Assembly: GCA_029891385.1 (NCBI GenBank)
Contig: CM057234.1
Span: forward strand, 28,568,350-28,632,349
Length of the DNA: 64,000 bases
Direction of reading: 5' to 3'
From: Erythroxylum novogranatense
Taxonomy: Eukaryota > Streptophyta > Magnoliopsida > Malpighiales > Erythroxylaceae
Shown: one piece after another, positions 1 to 11,750 of the stretch
Position numbering within the stretch: position 1 is the stretch's first letter
Layout of the letters: each line of letters opens with the position of its first letter
Made by a program: the position numbers and the translations under genes
Notes under the pieces: model-generated
Seen by the model: the letters and a program-made list of their open reading frames with translations, nothing else
Databases searched by the model: none
Told to the model about the DNA's origin: nothing

Positions 1-1100
1 TCAAAATATTTTGATGTAATTAAAGTTATATATGAGTTTCTGTTGCTTTGGCAAATGAGTTAAAGTCCCCAGGAGTATGTGCATGTGTCTTTGGTAGACG
101 TACAGTTCATGATTTAAGTCTGTCATTGGTGTAAAAATTGTGTGCCAATTTCGGAGGAACAAATGGACTAATTGAGGCAAAATTAGTTAAAATTTTCTTT
201 TTGAAAGTTGTAGCTTATCTTTCTAGCTTTCCAACGATATATAGTATGAAATTTTTGGATTTCTAGGTTGAAAGTTATGGTCCTTATAAGGGGAGATGCT
301 CAGGAGTATAGAATGTATCGTCTGTGATGACGTCATATCGTCTATGATGACGTCATATCGTCTGTGATGATGTCATATCGTCTGTGATGATGTCATATCG
401 TCTATGATGACATCATATCTTCTGTAAAAAATATATCATATGTGATGACGTCATATCATCTATGATGACGTTATATCGTCTATAGTTGACTTTCTGCTTT
501 TTTGTTTGTTGACCGAAACTTCTCCTTCTGTATACTATAATCTGTTCCATTTTGACCCTTCAGACGATATAATTTGCCTTCAAGGTCTTCATAAAAGTTG
601 TAGATCTTTAAGTCCTCTTTCGAACCATCTAAAGAACACCCTAAGCCAATATCTGTAAGGGAAGTTATGGCAATTTTCCCCATTTGTCTGTTTTTTCCAT
701 TTGTCTGCTTTTTCCTTTGGTTTCATCTGATCCTACCGTTTGCTCCATTTTTGATCCTATAGACGATAGAATCTATCTTCAAGGTCTTCATAAAAGTTGT
801 AGATCTTGAAGTTCTATTTCGAGTCATCTAAAGAACACCTAAATCTAATATCTCTAGAGAAAGTTATGATCATTTTTCCAATTCATCTCACCTTTCATCT
901 TAGGTTGACTTTCTGTTTCTTCTTAAGTTGACCAGAACATCATCTGGTCTAAATTTGACCCTCTAGATGATAAAATTGGTCTTCAAGGTCTTTATGAAAG
1001 TTGTAGATCTTGAAGTTCTCTTTTAAATCATACAAATAACACCTTAATCCAAGTTCTCTATAGAAAGTTATATCAAATGTCCCGAAACAGGTTTAGTATA
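1..1100 (+). repeat. Module-rich non-coding repeat, probably part of a long LTR
   Basis: No coding sequence is recognisable here. Three diverged tandem modules of about 200 bp (around 520-680, 720-880 and 900-1075) share the same order of words. Each has a GACCCT/TAGACGATA-like start, then CTTCAAGGTCTTCATAAAAG, then TTGTAGATCT, an AAGAACACC-like stretch and finally GAAAGTTATG. A more diverged copy lies near 200-290. The same word order recurs in the long solo LTR at 58404-62871, so this is probably part of a long gypsy-type LTR running off the window edge. No terminus or target duplication is visible. Confidence 0.5.
318..485 (+). repeat. 20-bp minisatellite rich in TGACGTCA
   Basis: About seven imperfect copies of a 20-bp unit of the form TCGTCTRTGATGACGTCATA. 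Several contain the palindrome TGACGTCA; others differ by single transitions (TGATGTCA, TGACATCA). One copy carries an AT-rich insertion near 425-445. TGACGTCA is the core known to bind plant bZIP/TGA and CRE-type factors; any regulatory role here is inference. Confidence 0.85.
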
Positions 1101-1980
1101 GTTGAGAGCAAGTATTGTTTCCGTCAATGGCTCCGAATGCTGGGCTCTGGAAGTGGGTTCCAGCATTGTTTGCTCTGAATGCTGGGCACCGGAAGTGGGA
1201 TCTAGCACGCATAATAAGAGACTTGTAGTATACCAAACTTTTAGAACTCTTTTAACATGTTTTTCGTTGATTTCAAAATTTTCTTATGCAACACACACTT
1301 AAATCTTTATGGTAAATCATATCTTATATATGATTTTCTAACAATTGTGACATTTACAATTATGACACTTCATATTATTAACTTATCATATGTACTTATC
1401 CATTAAGAAGCATTGGTAATAAATGAAAATGGGGATAAAAAGGATGAAAGTGTTGGCATTGGAGAGGGACTTCAAATAAGGGCAGTAGAGGTAGAAGTAG
1501 TTGATGTAACATTAAGAATAAAGGAGGAATATCTTATAGAAGAAGGAGGAGCACGAAACACAATGTTGGTAGAGGTCTCTATTATAACAGATGAAACAAT
1601 AGAAATGAAGGACAATGGACACCAAATAGAAGATGAGACTTGAATTCTAATGGTGACAAAAGTCTAGTGTAGTAAGTGTAAATTTTAAGAATTAGGGTTA
1701 AAGATTTTGGGATAATTAAAATAATTTGATTATAATTAAATAATATTATTTAAATAGTAAATATAATTAGAATATTAAAAATAATTTTAAATTTTAAATA
1801 AAATTAAGTCCCAATATATCATTTGACAAACCAAAATTTAATTCCATTAAAATTTTCTTTCATTTAAAATATATTTTGGACACATTGACTTAAAACCCTA
1901 CGAAAATGTTCACTTTAAGATATTAAATTTTATCTTGTATTTTAGTGAAATTAGCAAGGTCTAAATTTTAATTTTGGCCT
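1101..1980. other. AT-rich stretch without a recognised gene
   Basis: Contains one short direct duplication (about 1127-1165 and 1167-1206, each built on GAATGCTGGGC followed by GGAAGTGGG). A 76-codon open frame at 1413-1643 resembles no family I know. The rest is AT-rich with no splice-ordered coding sequence. Confidence 0.4.
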
Positions 1981-2218
1981 TTGGATCCAATTATCTTCTT
2001 TTGGAAAGTCAATAAAAACATAAACATCATGTCTCAATTAATTACTAGTAACACTAGGAAGAAGCTTATTAAGATTGACGTCATCTTAGACGCTATATGT
2101 CCATGGTGCTACATGGAAAAGAAAATTTTAGACAAAGCTATGACTACATTTAAGCATAAATATGACTTTAAGGTACTCTCTATTGGGAAATCGAAATGGG
2201 ATTTGATCCCGACAATAG
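1981..2218 (+). pseudogene. First-exon fragment of a DsbA/FrnE-like thioredoxin-fold oxidoreductase
   Basis: Translation from the internal ATG at 2029 gives a lysine-rich start, then an I-D-V-I-x-D strand, then CPWCY, then an ME-KK-x-LDKAM helix and YDFK. This matches the N-terminal strand, the CxxC redox motif and the first helix of the plant DSBA-like (2-hydroxychromene-2-carboxylate isomerase-like) family, in which CPWC is the active-site motif. An AAG|GTACTC sequence at about 2172 could be the exon-1 donor. The rest of the family (about 200 residues) is absent: sequence from about 2219 is a minus-strand LTR, and I found no later exon in the next 3 kb. This looks like a gene remnant cut off by retrotransposon insertion. 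The frame is open, so an active first exon with distant exons cannot be ruled out from this window alone. Confidence 0.6.
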
Positions 2219-3764
2219 TGAAATAATTAAGATTTTTTTTGTATTTTAATTTCTCGAAAACTAAGATTATTTTAATTCTATAAAATAATTAATGCATAAA
2301 TCATAAAAAGGCACGAATCTTAATTTGTATCTTATTCCGAAGCTTGATCATATCCTTGCCGTATCCCTCAAATCGTTTCCAAAACTAACTTATCCCAACC
2401 ACCATAGTCGAACAAATGTCCGTCCTATAACGTTATCCATTAAATAAGTTGAGAGAATTCCGTAACTCTTATAGAGAGGGTTGAATAAGGAGTGCTAACT
2501 TTATTAAAGTTTAAGCCTATTTATAATAAGTTTTGGACAATTTAGTAATTTAATTGAAATTAAATTCTAATTTAATTTTAAATTTAATTAGAATTATAAA
2601 TAATTCTAATTAAATACCTGTTATACCTTAATAAGATCTAATATCTCATATTTAATCATAAAGTTTCTCAAACTTTAAAATCAAGTATAACTTGATTAAA
2701 ATATCTTTCCTCTTTTAATTAGTTCTTTATTTGTGATCCATTAAGTTCCCAAATATGTTAGATATGGATATAAATTATAATCTTAAATCATTTCTAGGAT
2801 TAAATAAATTAAACTCTTTTAATTTATCTTTAATTTTCTAATTAAATAATATATATTTATATATCAAGATTGACGTCTAGCACATCATGATTACCTAAAT
2901 ATTTAGGAATGTTAAAATAGTTTTGACTAACTTTTTGTGCATGATTTTTCATATAATTCAATCCTTTCATCATACAATGTTTCGATTAGACATAGAATAA
3001 AGAATTATTGTCTACTCTATTTTGAGTCTAATTATATTAGTTCTCCATCATTAGTTATTGATTCAATGAATGACATTTGTAAACTATTTACAAAATGTTA
3101 TTCCAAGTTGACTAAGGATTTCTCGAATCAATACTAATCGGGAACAATAGAATATTTTCCTAATTACTTTAAGGTGGTAAATTCTATCTTGATCACTCAA
3201 CTACCTCTATATAGTTTCACGATATATCCAATGACTACTGATTGAGCTATCTTTAACTGGAACAGGTCGTAAGTAGTATTGAAAAAACAATGCCAATATA
3301 AGATAACTTTAGAGATCTCAAGTCAAAGGACCACTTATACAAATCATCATAATAAGAATCAATTCCATATATATTCAAGTAATGCTCCAAATAGATTTCT
3401 CATTTGGGATCAATTTAGAAAACTTGTTCTCTAACAAGCACTCATGTGCTTCTTTAGTTATCTACATACTTTAGCCTATGATATCGAGTACTTCCTTTAT
3501 AAGAAAAAACATAACACATGCTAGTCTTTTTATATTCTATTAATGTTCAATCTTAACAAAAAATGACTATGAAGAATTTAGAGTTAATACATAAATGCAA
3601 TATGAATCTCATAATTATAACCTTATCATAATTTCATTAACAATGTATATTTATCTTATGGTCTTTATTATACAAATCTAAGTATTTATAAGATAAAGAA
3701 TACTTTTAAATAATTTTCACTAAACTACAACCAATTGATTGGCTATAGGGCATAAACTAACACT
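2219..3764 (-). mobile_element. Solo LTR, minus orientation (inverted-pair family, copy 1)
   Basis: On the minus strand this begins TGTTAGTTTATGCCC (ending at 3764) and continues for about 1.5 kb without coding capacity. The same sequence, diverged, recurs on the plus strand at about 5240-6552. Matching landmarks include CCTAAATATTTAG beside a TGATT-rich stretch, the TGCATGATT-TATAATTCAAT segment and a TAGACATAGA stretch. The TG end is clear; the other end near 2219 is approximate. No matching target duplication was seen, and no internal element sequence adjoins either end, so a solo LTR is the simplest reading. Confidence 0.65.
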
Positions 3765-4620
3765 CTCTTCTCTCTCTAGCACTTCACTATTATAGGTTCA
3801 TTTGACTTCATTAGTTTCTACTTTTAGAACAAGTGGCATCCCTTCTTTCTTGATCCCTTTGCTACAAAAGAAGGCATGGAAGCTACAATTGTTGACAAAT
3901 ATGTGATGAAATAAAGTTGTAGACTTCTTTAATTGCAAATTCACTTTTACCTTTGGCATGAATAGTGGCAATTCTCTAAATAACCACATGATTTTATATT
4001 TTTTTGGCCAATAGGTTCTTTATAAGCAACACAATATTACAGATTCGTTGTTCTTTGGTTACCTCATATAGGCTAAGTATATAGTTAATAGGTAAATGTA
4101 AGTCTAAAAAGGTCTTTTTATTCTCACATTAGTATTAGTAACTATATTTGTATCTATGATTGTTGTGATTTTCTAGTGCACCTTTCGTGTCATTGCATGA
4201 TGTGATTTTTAGTGCACTTCTCGTGTCATTGTATGGTCTTCCAAGTGCAATATGTTTATGACATGATATTCTCTAAAGATTGCTTAATGGGTTGTTTCAT
4301 AAATTATCTTTGTTCTTTTTGTACACAAATAGGTCAAGTTAAGCTAGTTAATTGAATGCCTCAAATTTTAAAGATTTTTTTAGACAACTTATCTATGACT
4401 TTACCATAGGTGAAAGTAGTAATATTATCCATTTGCATTATTCGATTAATTGAAATCACTAGCTAATTCAACCAAACAAGTTTGAATATCATTCGTGACC
4501 GAGATATTTTGGAGGGTTAATAGCCATCAATGTTGATGGTGAAAGCATTTGGGAAAGGTGAGATTGACTTGCTAACTTTGATTCTAACAAATAAACAATA
4601 TCTAAATTAATTATGAATGA
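3765..4620. other. Unassigned AT-rich sequence between two repeats
   Basis: No gene, RNA or repeat terminus is recognised. A short imperfect duplication lies at about 4168-4235 (TGTGATTTT...TAGTGCAC...CGTGTCATTG twice). The 63-codon minus-strand open frame at 3798-3989 has no recognisable domain. Confidence 0.4.
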
Positions 4621-5228
4621 GGGGGTGTTTGGTTTAAGGGTTTGGGAATGAAGGAATGAAATAATTGTAAAAAATAATATTTAATTTAGGGTTTTCAAAT
4701 CCAAGGGAATGGATTTATTCCATTAAATTTGGGAATCTACTAAACCCACTAAGGAGGTGGGTATCGAGTTTTCATTCAAATCTAAGTTTTTATCACATTT
4801 ATTTTTTTACTCTTTTATCCCCAACCTTTGCCCTACCATTCTCTTTACTTCCTTATCGCCTCTCAATTCCTTACGATTTCCTTACTTTCTTATCCTCATC
4901 TAATGCTCGAAAATTGCGATAAAATTCCTTGATCGCAATTTTCATTCTCAATGATGAAAATTATTTGGTTTTTTTTACAAACATATAGAGATAGCCCCAA
5001 TAAACACATGAAGGGAAAATTATTTTCATTTTTATTAAGGGTAAAAATGATATTGTATTATCTTTCATTTCCATTAATGCAACAAACCAAACAACATTAC
5101 TGGTATTAATAAAAAAATCCAAGTTACAAACCAAACATCATTTTTTTAATTTTTCATATTCATTCACATCCCCTTCTACTATTATACCCATATCCATAAC
5201 CAACCCCCTGCTCAAACCAAACGCCCCC
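4621..5228. mobile_element. 608-bp TIR element of MITE type (Tourist/PIF-Harbinger-like)
   Basis: The left end GGGGGTGTTTGGTTT is mirrored on the right, whose reverse complement is GGGGGCGTTTGGTTT: 14 of 15 positions match. Both ends are flanked by TGA (4618-4620 and 5229-5231), a possible 3-bp target duplication. Subterminal GGAATG-rich sequence on the left is partly mirrored on the right. There is no transposase, so it is non-autonomous. Length, G-run TIR and 3-bp TSD suggest Tourist/PIF-Harbinger, although the usual target is TWA rather than TGA, so the superfamily is uncertain. Confidence 0.75.
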
Positions 5229-5239
5229 TGATTTAATTA

Positions 5240-6552
5240 TTATTTTATATCCTACAGTTAATCGATTGATTGTAGTTTGATGAGAAGATAATCTAAAGAC
5301 ATAATTTTTCTTATACATATTCATATGTATATTACAAACTTTATGAGGTAAATGTATAATGCAAATGAAATTATGATAAAATCATAATTATAAGATTCAT
5401 ATTGTATTTAAATATTATCTCTAAATTATTCATAGTTATTTTTTATTAAGATTGGACATTAATAGAGCATAAAAAGATTATCACACGTTATGCTTTTCTT
5501 ATGAAAAAGTAGTTGATCTTATAAAGTAAATATGCAGATACCTAAACAAACATGATCCTATATCGAAATTCATTTAGAACATTACTTGTATGTATATAAA
5601 ATTCTCATTATGATGATTGTATAAGTAATCATTTGACTTGAGATCACTAGAGCATCTTTATAGGGATTGTTATGCTTTGATACTATTTATGACTTATCAT
5701 ACTCAATAGTAGCTCAGTCAGTAGTTACTAAATATAGCAAGAATTATATGGAGATAGTTGAGTGCTCAATATATGCTTCATCAACCTAAAATAATTAGGA
5801 AAAATGTTCCATTATTCTCATTAGTATTGGTTCGAGAAATCCTTGGCCAACATAGAATGATACTATGAAAATAGTTTTCAAATCTCATTAATAGCAAAAA
5901 ATAATATGATTGGACTGAAATATAGTATTAGTTTCATGCTCTATGTCTAGTCGAGATATTATATAATGAAATGATTGAATTATAGAAGAAATCATGCACG
6001 AAAAGGTTAATCAAAATCAATTTGATATTTCTAAATATTTAGGTAGTCATAATACTTTGCTAGGTATCAATCTTGGTATATGAATGTTAATTATTTAATT
6101 AAGGATAAATTAAAAGACTTTAATTATTTATTCAAAATATAATTTATGATTATAATTTATATCCATTGCCAACATATGTGAGGATTTAATAGGTCACACA
6201 TAAAGAATCCGTGGAATAGAGAAAATATCATTTAATCAAGTTGGACTTAACTATAAAGTTTAATTAAAATTAATAGATAAAGAGTGTGAGCTCCTACCTA
6301 AGCCCATTTATATATATTAATTCTAATTACGATTAAAATTTAATTAAAACTAAAATTTAAATAGTTGTGCAATTATAGTAGTTAAGATTAGCTGATTTCA
6401 ATAATAGTTAGAAGGAAACGATAAAAAGATCAATATTTATAATAAGGTATGCATTAAGATTTATATTTTATGTATTAATCATGCTATAGAATTTAAGTGA
6501 TATTGTATTTAGAAAATCAAATATAATATATGTTTTGTAATTATTTTGCTAT
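5240..6552 (+). mobile_element. Solo LTR, plus orientation (inverted-pair family, copy 2)
   Basis: This is the diverged, opposite-orientation counterpart of the LTR at 2219-3764. From about 5240 it follows the same order: a CCTA-AG-CAATC-like start, ATTGTAGTTT, the GACATTAATAGA block, the CTAAATATTTAGG block near 6040 and the AAGCCCATTTATA block near 6300. It lacks a clean TG start, and its 3' end is estimated from loss of similarity. It abuts the TIR element ending at 5228. No coding sequence. Confidence 0.6.
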
Positions 6553-8228
6553 GTGCTATGATATTCCAATTACTTATACTAAAACTTCACATATGATGTA
6601 ATCAAACTAATATAGCCTTTTGCATTATATCACGGTAGTGTTATAAGGCGTGCCCTGTCACTAACAAGTGTGTGTATTTTTTAATTTATTTTTGTTAAGA
6701 ATAATATTTTTTTGCCTATGGTCATAAATTTAGTTATTTTCAATGAGTCAATTCATGGGTCAGACTCAATTTTAAAATGACTCGAGACTTAATTATTCTA
6801 GATAAAACAACATCGTTTTACTTAGAAGAGTTAGGTTTCGAATAAGTCTAGGCCTAGGTAGCTCAAGTCTAGACCCAATTAAAAAAATTACATTGTTTTA
6901 TATTTTTAATTTTGAAAAAATTATTTAAAAAATGTTTAATTACGTTGTTCTATATTTTTATTTTAAAAAATTATTTTAAAAAAGATGACATGGGTCATTG
7001 CCATCCCAGTTTTTTTGTGTGTGAAATAATGGATTTGCTAGTTAAACAGTAAAATGGGTGATTATATGATTAATTTCATACATACTCTATTCTTGAGCAA
7101 AATAAAGTTGTCAGTGAAACATGTTGGTAAAAGAGTAAGGTTATGTCTCACACTACGTGGGGTGTAACAAAAGTTTTGTGAGCTTACAGTTGGAACCATA
7201 CCTATACTATACATAGAGCCATAACGTAACGGTAGCTGTTTTCGAAAGATAAATGAGTTAGAATGGTGGCCAGGCTCCCTCATTTTCGAGAGCAGCAAAT
7301 TTGTTGTTTCTTTGCTATTGCCATGAAAAGCTTCTTCACCTTCAGCTAAAAGGACCTCACCTCCTCTATAGCTATAGTCATTATAAATCATTTAAAGTAA
7401 GTTCAATCCAGTTTCCGATCAGTTTAATTTCGCATCAACATGAAGTTGACCCAATACCAGCGGTTTCTTATATCACAAACCACACCTTTTTCTAACCTTC
7501 CCACTAATAAATGACAAAACGTTTTGACAGATTCCATTCCATTGAGCGTATTTTATTAAGTTACATTTTTCGGGATGGACACGATTTCTAGTTGTTTCAC
7601 GTCAAGGCATCTGATACTTGTAGATATGGCTGATTAATCGTAGTTACCGTGTCGTGTAAGCAAAGCATTACTTTTGGAGAATAAACGATTTGGTTATTGC
7701 ATGAATAACACTAATGCTACTTACAATTTACTGGAGACCAAATCACCAGCAGAACATAGTTCCATGATACCGTTAGTCATTGTTCTTAACCAGGAGAAGA
7801 TACATAGTTCCAAGTTCTTAGATTTTAATGTACTTAACAGGAATTGCACTCAAGAAACTTGTTAACGAGACCATTATTGGAATACCATTCTCACCCAATT
7901 CCATTCCATGCATTCCAAAACAATACATGACATCTAACAGTCAAAGCACAGGAAGCAAACACGAAATGCAAGGAAAGCTCAATTTACATATTAATCAAAA
8001 CTATAGCAGATTTTCACTCCTGTGCAAAGAAAACTTTGGGTAGGATCATGTTGGAGAGAATGTGCTTTACATATATGTATGCTGCACAAGTTTTCAATAT
8101 TTACTATAGATAACAAGACACTTTGATCTGCAATATTCACAAAGAATCATGCTCGAATCCCTTGGGATTTCTTTGGCTCTCTTGTTGCTACTGGTTACAT
8201 CCACAACACGATCATTTCAAGAGAAAGA
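6553..8228. other. Intergenic sequence and 3' flank of the RING ligase gene
   Basis: No family is recognised. The upper part (from about 7500) probably contains the 3' UTR and terminator of the minus-strand E3 ligase whose stop codon is at 8229-8231, but no poly(A) signal could be assigned with confidence. Open frames on both strands at 7062-7495 (up to 109 codons, minus) have no domain I recognise. The stretch 6720-6980 is low-complexity with two near-copies of an ACATTGTTTTATATTTTTA-like segment. Confidence 0.4.
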
Positions 8229-11200
8229 TCAAGTCGTTTCATCGAACACCATTGCCTGAAGCGGAAAAACCAGAAAATGCTCACTTTATTATTCAAACTA
8301 GAAACATAGTGGATTCTGTTTTATGTTTATGTTTTAAACAGCATGAAAAGCAGCTTTAAAAGATGAATGTTCAATTATAAGAACTTATGGCAAACATCTC
8401 AATACGCTAACTATAGAAGAGTTCCACAAATAGGGGCCCTCCGAATGCTTGCCAAATAAGAGTTCTATCAAAATTCACGATCCAAGATTGAGAATAAAAG
8501 GGCTTCTTGATTTATGCATTCAACTAGAGGAGATATGCATGTTGTCAAGATATCATAAACAAGCCACAGTAGGACTTTCGATGATATAATCTCAAAGTTG
8601 CCTTAGGTGTGAACTGTCAAAGGCATATAAACACAAATTTAGCCTTGAACACTTTATCTAAGCTCATGCAACTTCTTACTACTAAATTAGCCCACCAAAA
8701 TGTGGAAGTAGCATAGAAATTAGAACCTTTTTGTATCATCTAAACGCAGAGTATGCTTCCTTCTAGGAGCCTTGCAGTTTAGTTGAATAAGTAGGGAAAA
8801 CATATATTGATTGTGCAGAGAATTAAGGGATATTGTAGTGCCAGTAATTACTCACCGTAACCAATCAAGGAAAAGAAATGAAAATGATATCACCTTGGAT
8901 CTCAAGAAACCAAACCAAGAAAACATAGTTAAGATAGTCTTTCCAACTCCCACAAAATAAAGGGGCTCATTATCGAGTAATGATAATAAAGTAAGCAAGG
9001 TCTACCACAAATTCACAACTCATTTTCCTCTGGTTTCGTTTACCACAAATGATAAAGGATTGACCTACCTAACAAATCAATACTAAATGTTTATCAAATT
9101 CAATCGTTCAGGAATTGACTATATGATTGGAAGAGAGGTGACAAAATGACTTCCCAAAAGTACATAACGGAACAACAAAAGCCTCAAAACTTGGAATAAG
9201 TCATTGAAAAGAGAAAACTGCAAGCCCTCGAACATTTTAGTGAAGGGGAAGCTACTAGTTAGTCTATTAAAAAAGTAACACTCATGGTTAATCTATTAAT
9301 ATTTAAACAAGTAAGCTCTCAGAAAAATAAAAGGAATTACCTTGCCACAAACTGGGCAGTTGTCACTTCTCTCCATCCACTCATAAATGCAACCAAGATG
9401 GAAGTGGTGAGAGCATTTTGTCATTATCCTGGGGTTCTCAGGAGTATATTCTGCACATGAAAGTAGATTTGAAATGATAAATCATAGAGTTTAGAAAAAC
9501 CATTGTGAGAAAATTTTGCAAATCACTCCAAAAAATTATGAGAAAAAATTATACTGCTGTCAAATATACATTTAGAATTCAAGTACAGATTTTAAATACC
9601 TGCCAGGCAGACCTGGTCAAAATCTTGGAAAGTTGTGACAGTAACAATAGATTAGTGGAATGCATTCAAGGGATTTGTCCCTTCATTTTAAAAGGCTGTT
9701 GATGAAGCTTTGCATCAAATTGCGTTCTCAGAAAGTAGTGGGTACAGCATTTTGGTCCACACTTTACTGAGATAGAAGGTTTTAGAAGGTACTTTTTAGA
9801 GGACATTCAATCATTTTACTATGCTCTCACTTATGTGAAATTGGCCGATGCTGTTTATGGCTAGCTTAGTATCTAAGACTACCCCATTGATCTTCAGTCC
9901 TTTCACAGCTAAAACAGTATACTCAGTCCTTTCACAGCTAAAACTGTATACTCAGTCCTTTTGCTTTTCAACTACTTTTACCATGTTTGGGTAGAGTGTA
10001 TGGGAACAATCAAAACATCACAAATTTGGTGATTTTATAAAGTGCAAATTTTCTATATATGATCAATCAAAACACCAACCAATAATATAAACAATATCAT
10101 TTAATCACCAGTAAAACAAATGAAGGCTCTTCATTGTTGGCAAATTTCAAGATATCTGTGTAAATATTTTAAAATAAGCTAATACAGAACTAAACATTGT
10201 AGTTATCATAACATAGTTTAATAAGAAAAACATCAAGTAAAGATGAATTGATTGCCTCCAGAACAGGTAGAGAGGCACCCTTGACGACAAAAATTGTTAT
10301 GATACGAACACTTTGAAGGTAGAAATCAGTCAAAGTGCAGTAGAATATATTACCTTCAAGACACGTTGGACAAACATCATCATCTTCTGGTGATGAATAT
10401 ATATATTCCGTCCCAACTATTGATTTGGCAGAAGAGAGTTTCAGAGAAGATTTAGTGCGCTGTTCTTTGGACCCTTCTTCACAAGATGCATTCCATTTGT
10501 CTCCTGTGCTCAGGGACTCTGAATCAGCATCATTATCACTTCTTAATGGTTCTGTTTCTTCAAGTGAATGACTTGATCCCTTTTCCCGCCTGGAAACCAG
10601 ACCATCCCGCTGCAAGCGGAAGTATCTGGGGTCTGCATCATAAGGCAGGGGCCTTGGAGGTGAACGATACATGTCAGATAGAGAATTGTCAAGAGATGCA
10701 GATGAAGTTATAGATGCTGCCCCCTGAATGGATGAAGGGACAGCATGCATTTCCCCTCTCCGAAAAAGCGAAGAATACTGCATGCAATGAAGAAGATAAT
10801 GAAGGTAGAAATATAGTTGGAGTAGTCACCTGAAATTCTAAATGAAGACTTTCATCGATAATGTTTCATGGGCAAAATTTTGCATTTAAATCTAAATGTC
10901 ATGCAAAGAACAAAACAACAAAATGATATTTCTCCTGTATGCACCTCAAGGGCTTGGATTATTTTTGGTTCCAGAGACTAAGGTAGTTATCACTTATCAC
11001 TATTCTGAAAACATCTACTACCATTTTGCTATGGTCCAGATACCAATCACATAGAAAGGTGTCCAGGGCTCAAGCCTAGACCATAAATAATTCTCTCCCA
11101 GCCTAATGGGTCAATTAACTCCGTAGCACATATATGACCCAAAAATTAGCCTTCAACTTGTGGCAAACTCTTTACTTACTGCATCTAATTTGTTTGGCAT

Positions 11201-11750
11201 CTCAAGTTGAAGAGGTAAGATCAAGCCTAATTACATAATTCGCTTCCCTTCTTTAGGTATCATTACCTCCAAACTTTAGTCCCTCAGCCATTTTGACTTT
11301 GACACTAATGACCAAGAAGTTCATGGATGCCAAATCAAAATGTTGTATTACCCATAAGATTGCTTCATCCATACAAGCGATTAACTATTGGCTAAGAAGT
11401 CTGAGACAAACACGATGAATGGTCAGTATCACACGTACAGACATTCTGTAGACTTGGTTAATGACAAAAGCCTCTACAACAGGAAGCTACATAACTTCTA
11501 TTTGCTAATCGAGCGGTACAAAATGCAGACCTCAATTGTAAATAAGACGGAAGAATAAGTGGAAGAACAAGTGCGAACAGAGTAGGTTTTGTAGGATTAA
11601 GGGAAATATTAATAAGAACAATATACATACCACATGTAGGAAATTTTGGATGAAGCAACTAAAACACATGCAGTTTCTATATACAGAACTGTTCGGATTT
11701 ATATAATCTTCAAAATCATCTGAATGCAAACAGCAACAAACAGCACCCAT
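8229..11750 (-). CDS. RING-H2 E3 ubiquitin ligase, N-myristoylated type (At3g02290-like), four coding exons
   Basis: CDS = complement(join(8229..8255, 9341..9450, 10354..10777, 11631..11750)), 681 nt, 226 residues plus TGA; every intron is GT-AG. Exon 1 (40 aa) starts MGAVCCCL, a Gly-2 myristoylation and cysteine-palmitoylation signal, then a Cys-rich stretch. Exon 2 (about 141 aa) carries the SSIQGAA and MYRSPPRPLPYD blocks, an acidic/serine region and the first RING pair CPTC. Exon 3 supplies C-S-H-H-F-H-x2-C and the final CPVC, completing a C3H2C3 RING-H2 that binds two zinc ions and recruits an E2. Exon 4 is eight residues ending DETT. Family members are about 230 aa, so this copy is full length with no stops or frameshifts. 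A membrane-tethered E3 role follows from the family; substrates are unknown. It is the only clearly intact host gene in the window. Confidence 0.92.

Noticed and set aside
318..485. Regular 20-bp repeats as a CRISPR array
   Set aside because: Repeats are contiguous, without unique spacers, no cas-like genes are present, and the setting is a plant genome.
1413..1643. 76-codon acidic open frame as a small protein
   Set aside because: Alternative frames give an Arg-Gly-rich remnant with stops; neither reading matches a family well enough.
7062..7495. Overlapping open frames on both strands as a gene
   Set aside because: No domain, no splice-supported extension and no family resemblance; could be chance or old UTR.
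10486..10713. Plus-strand open frame opposite the E3 ligase exon 2
   Set aside because: Shadow of a well-supported coding exon on the other strand.
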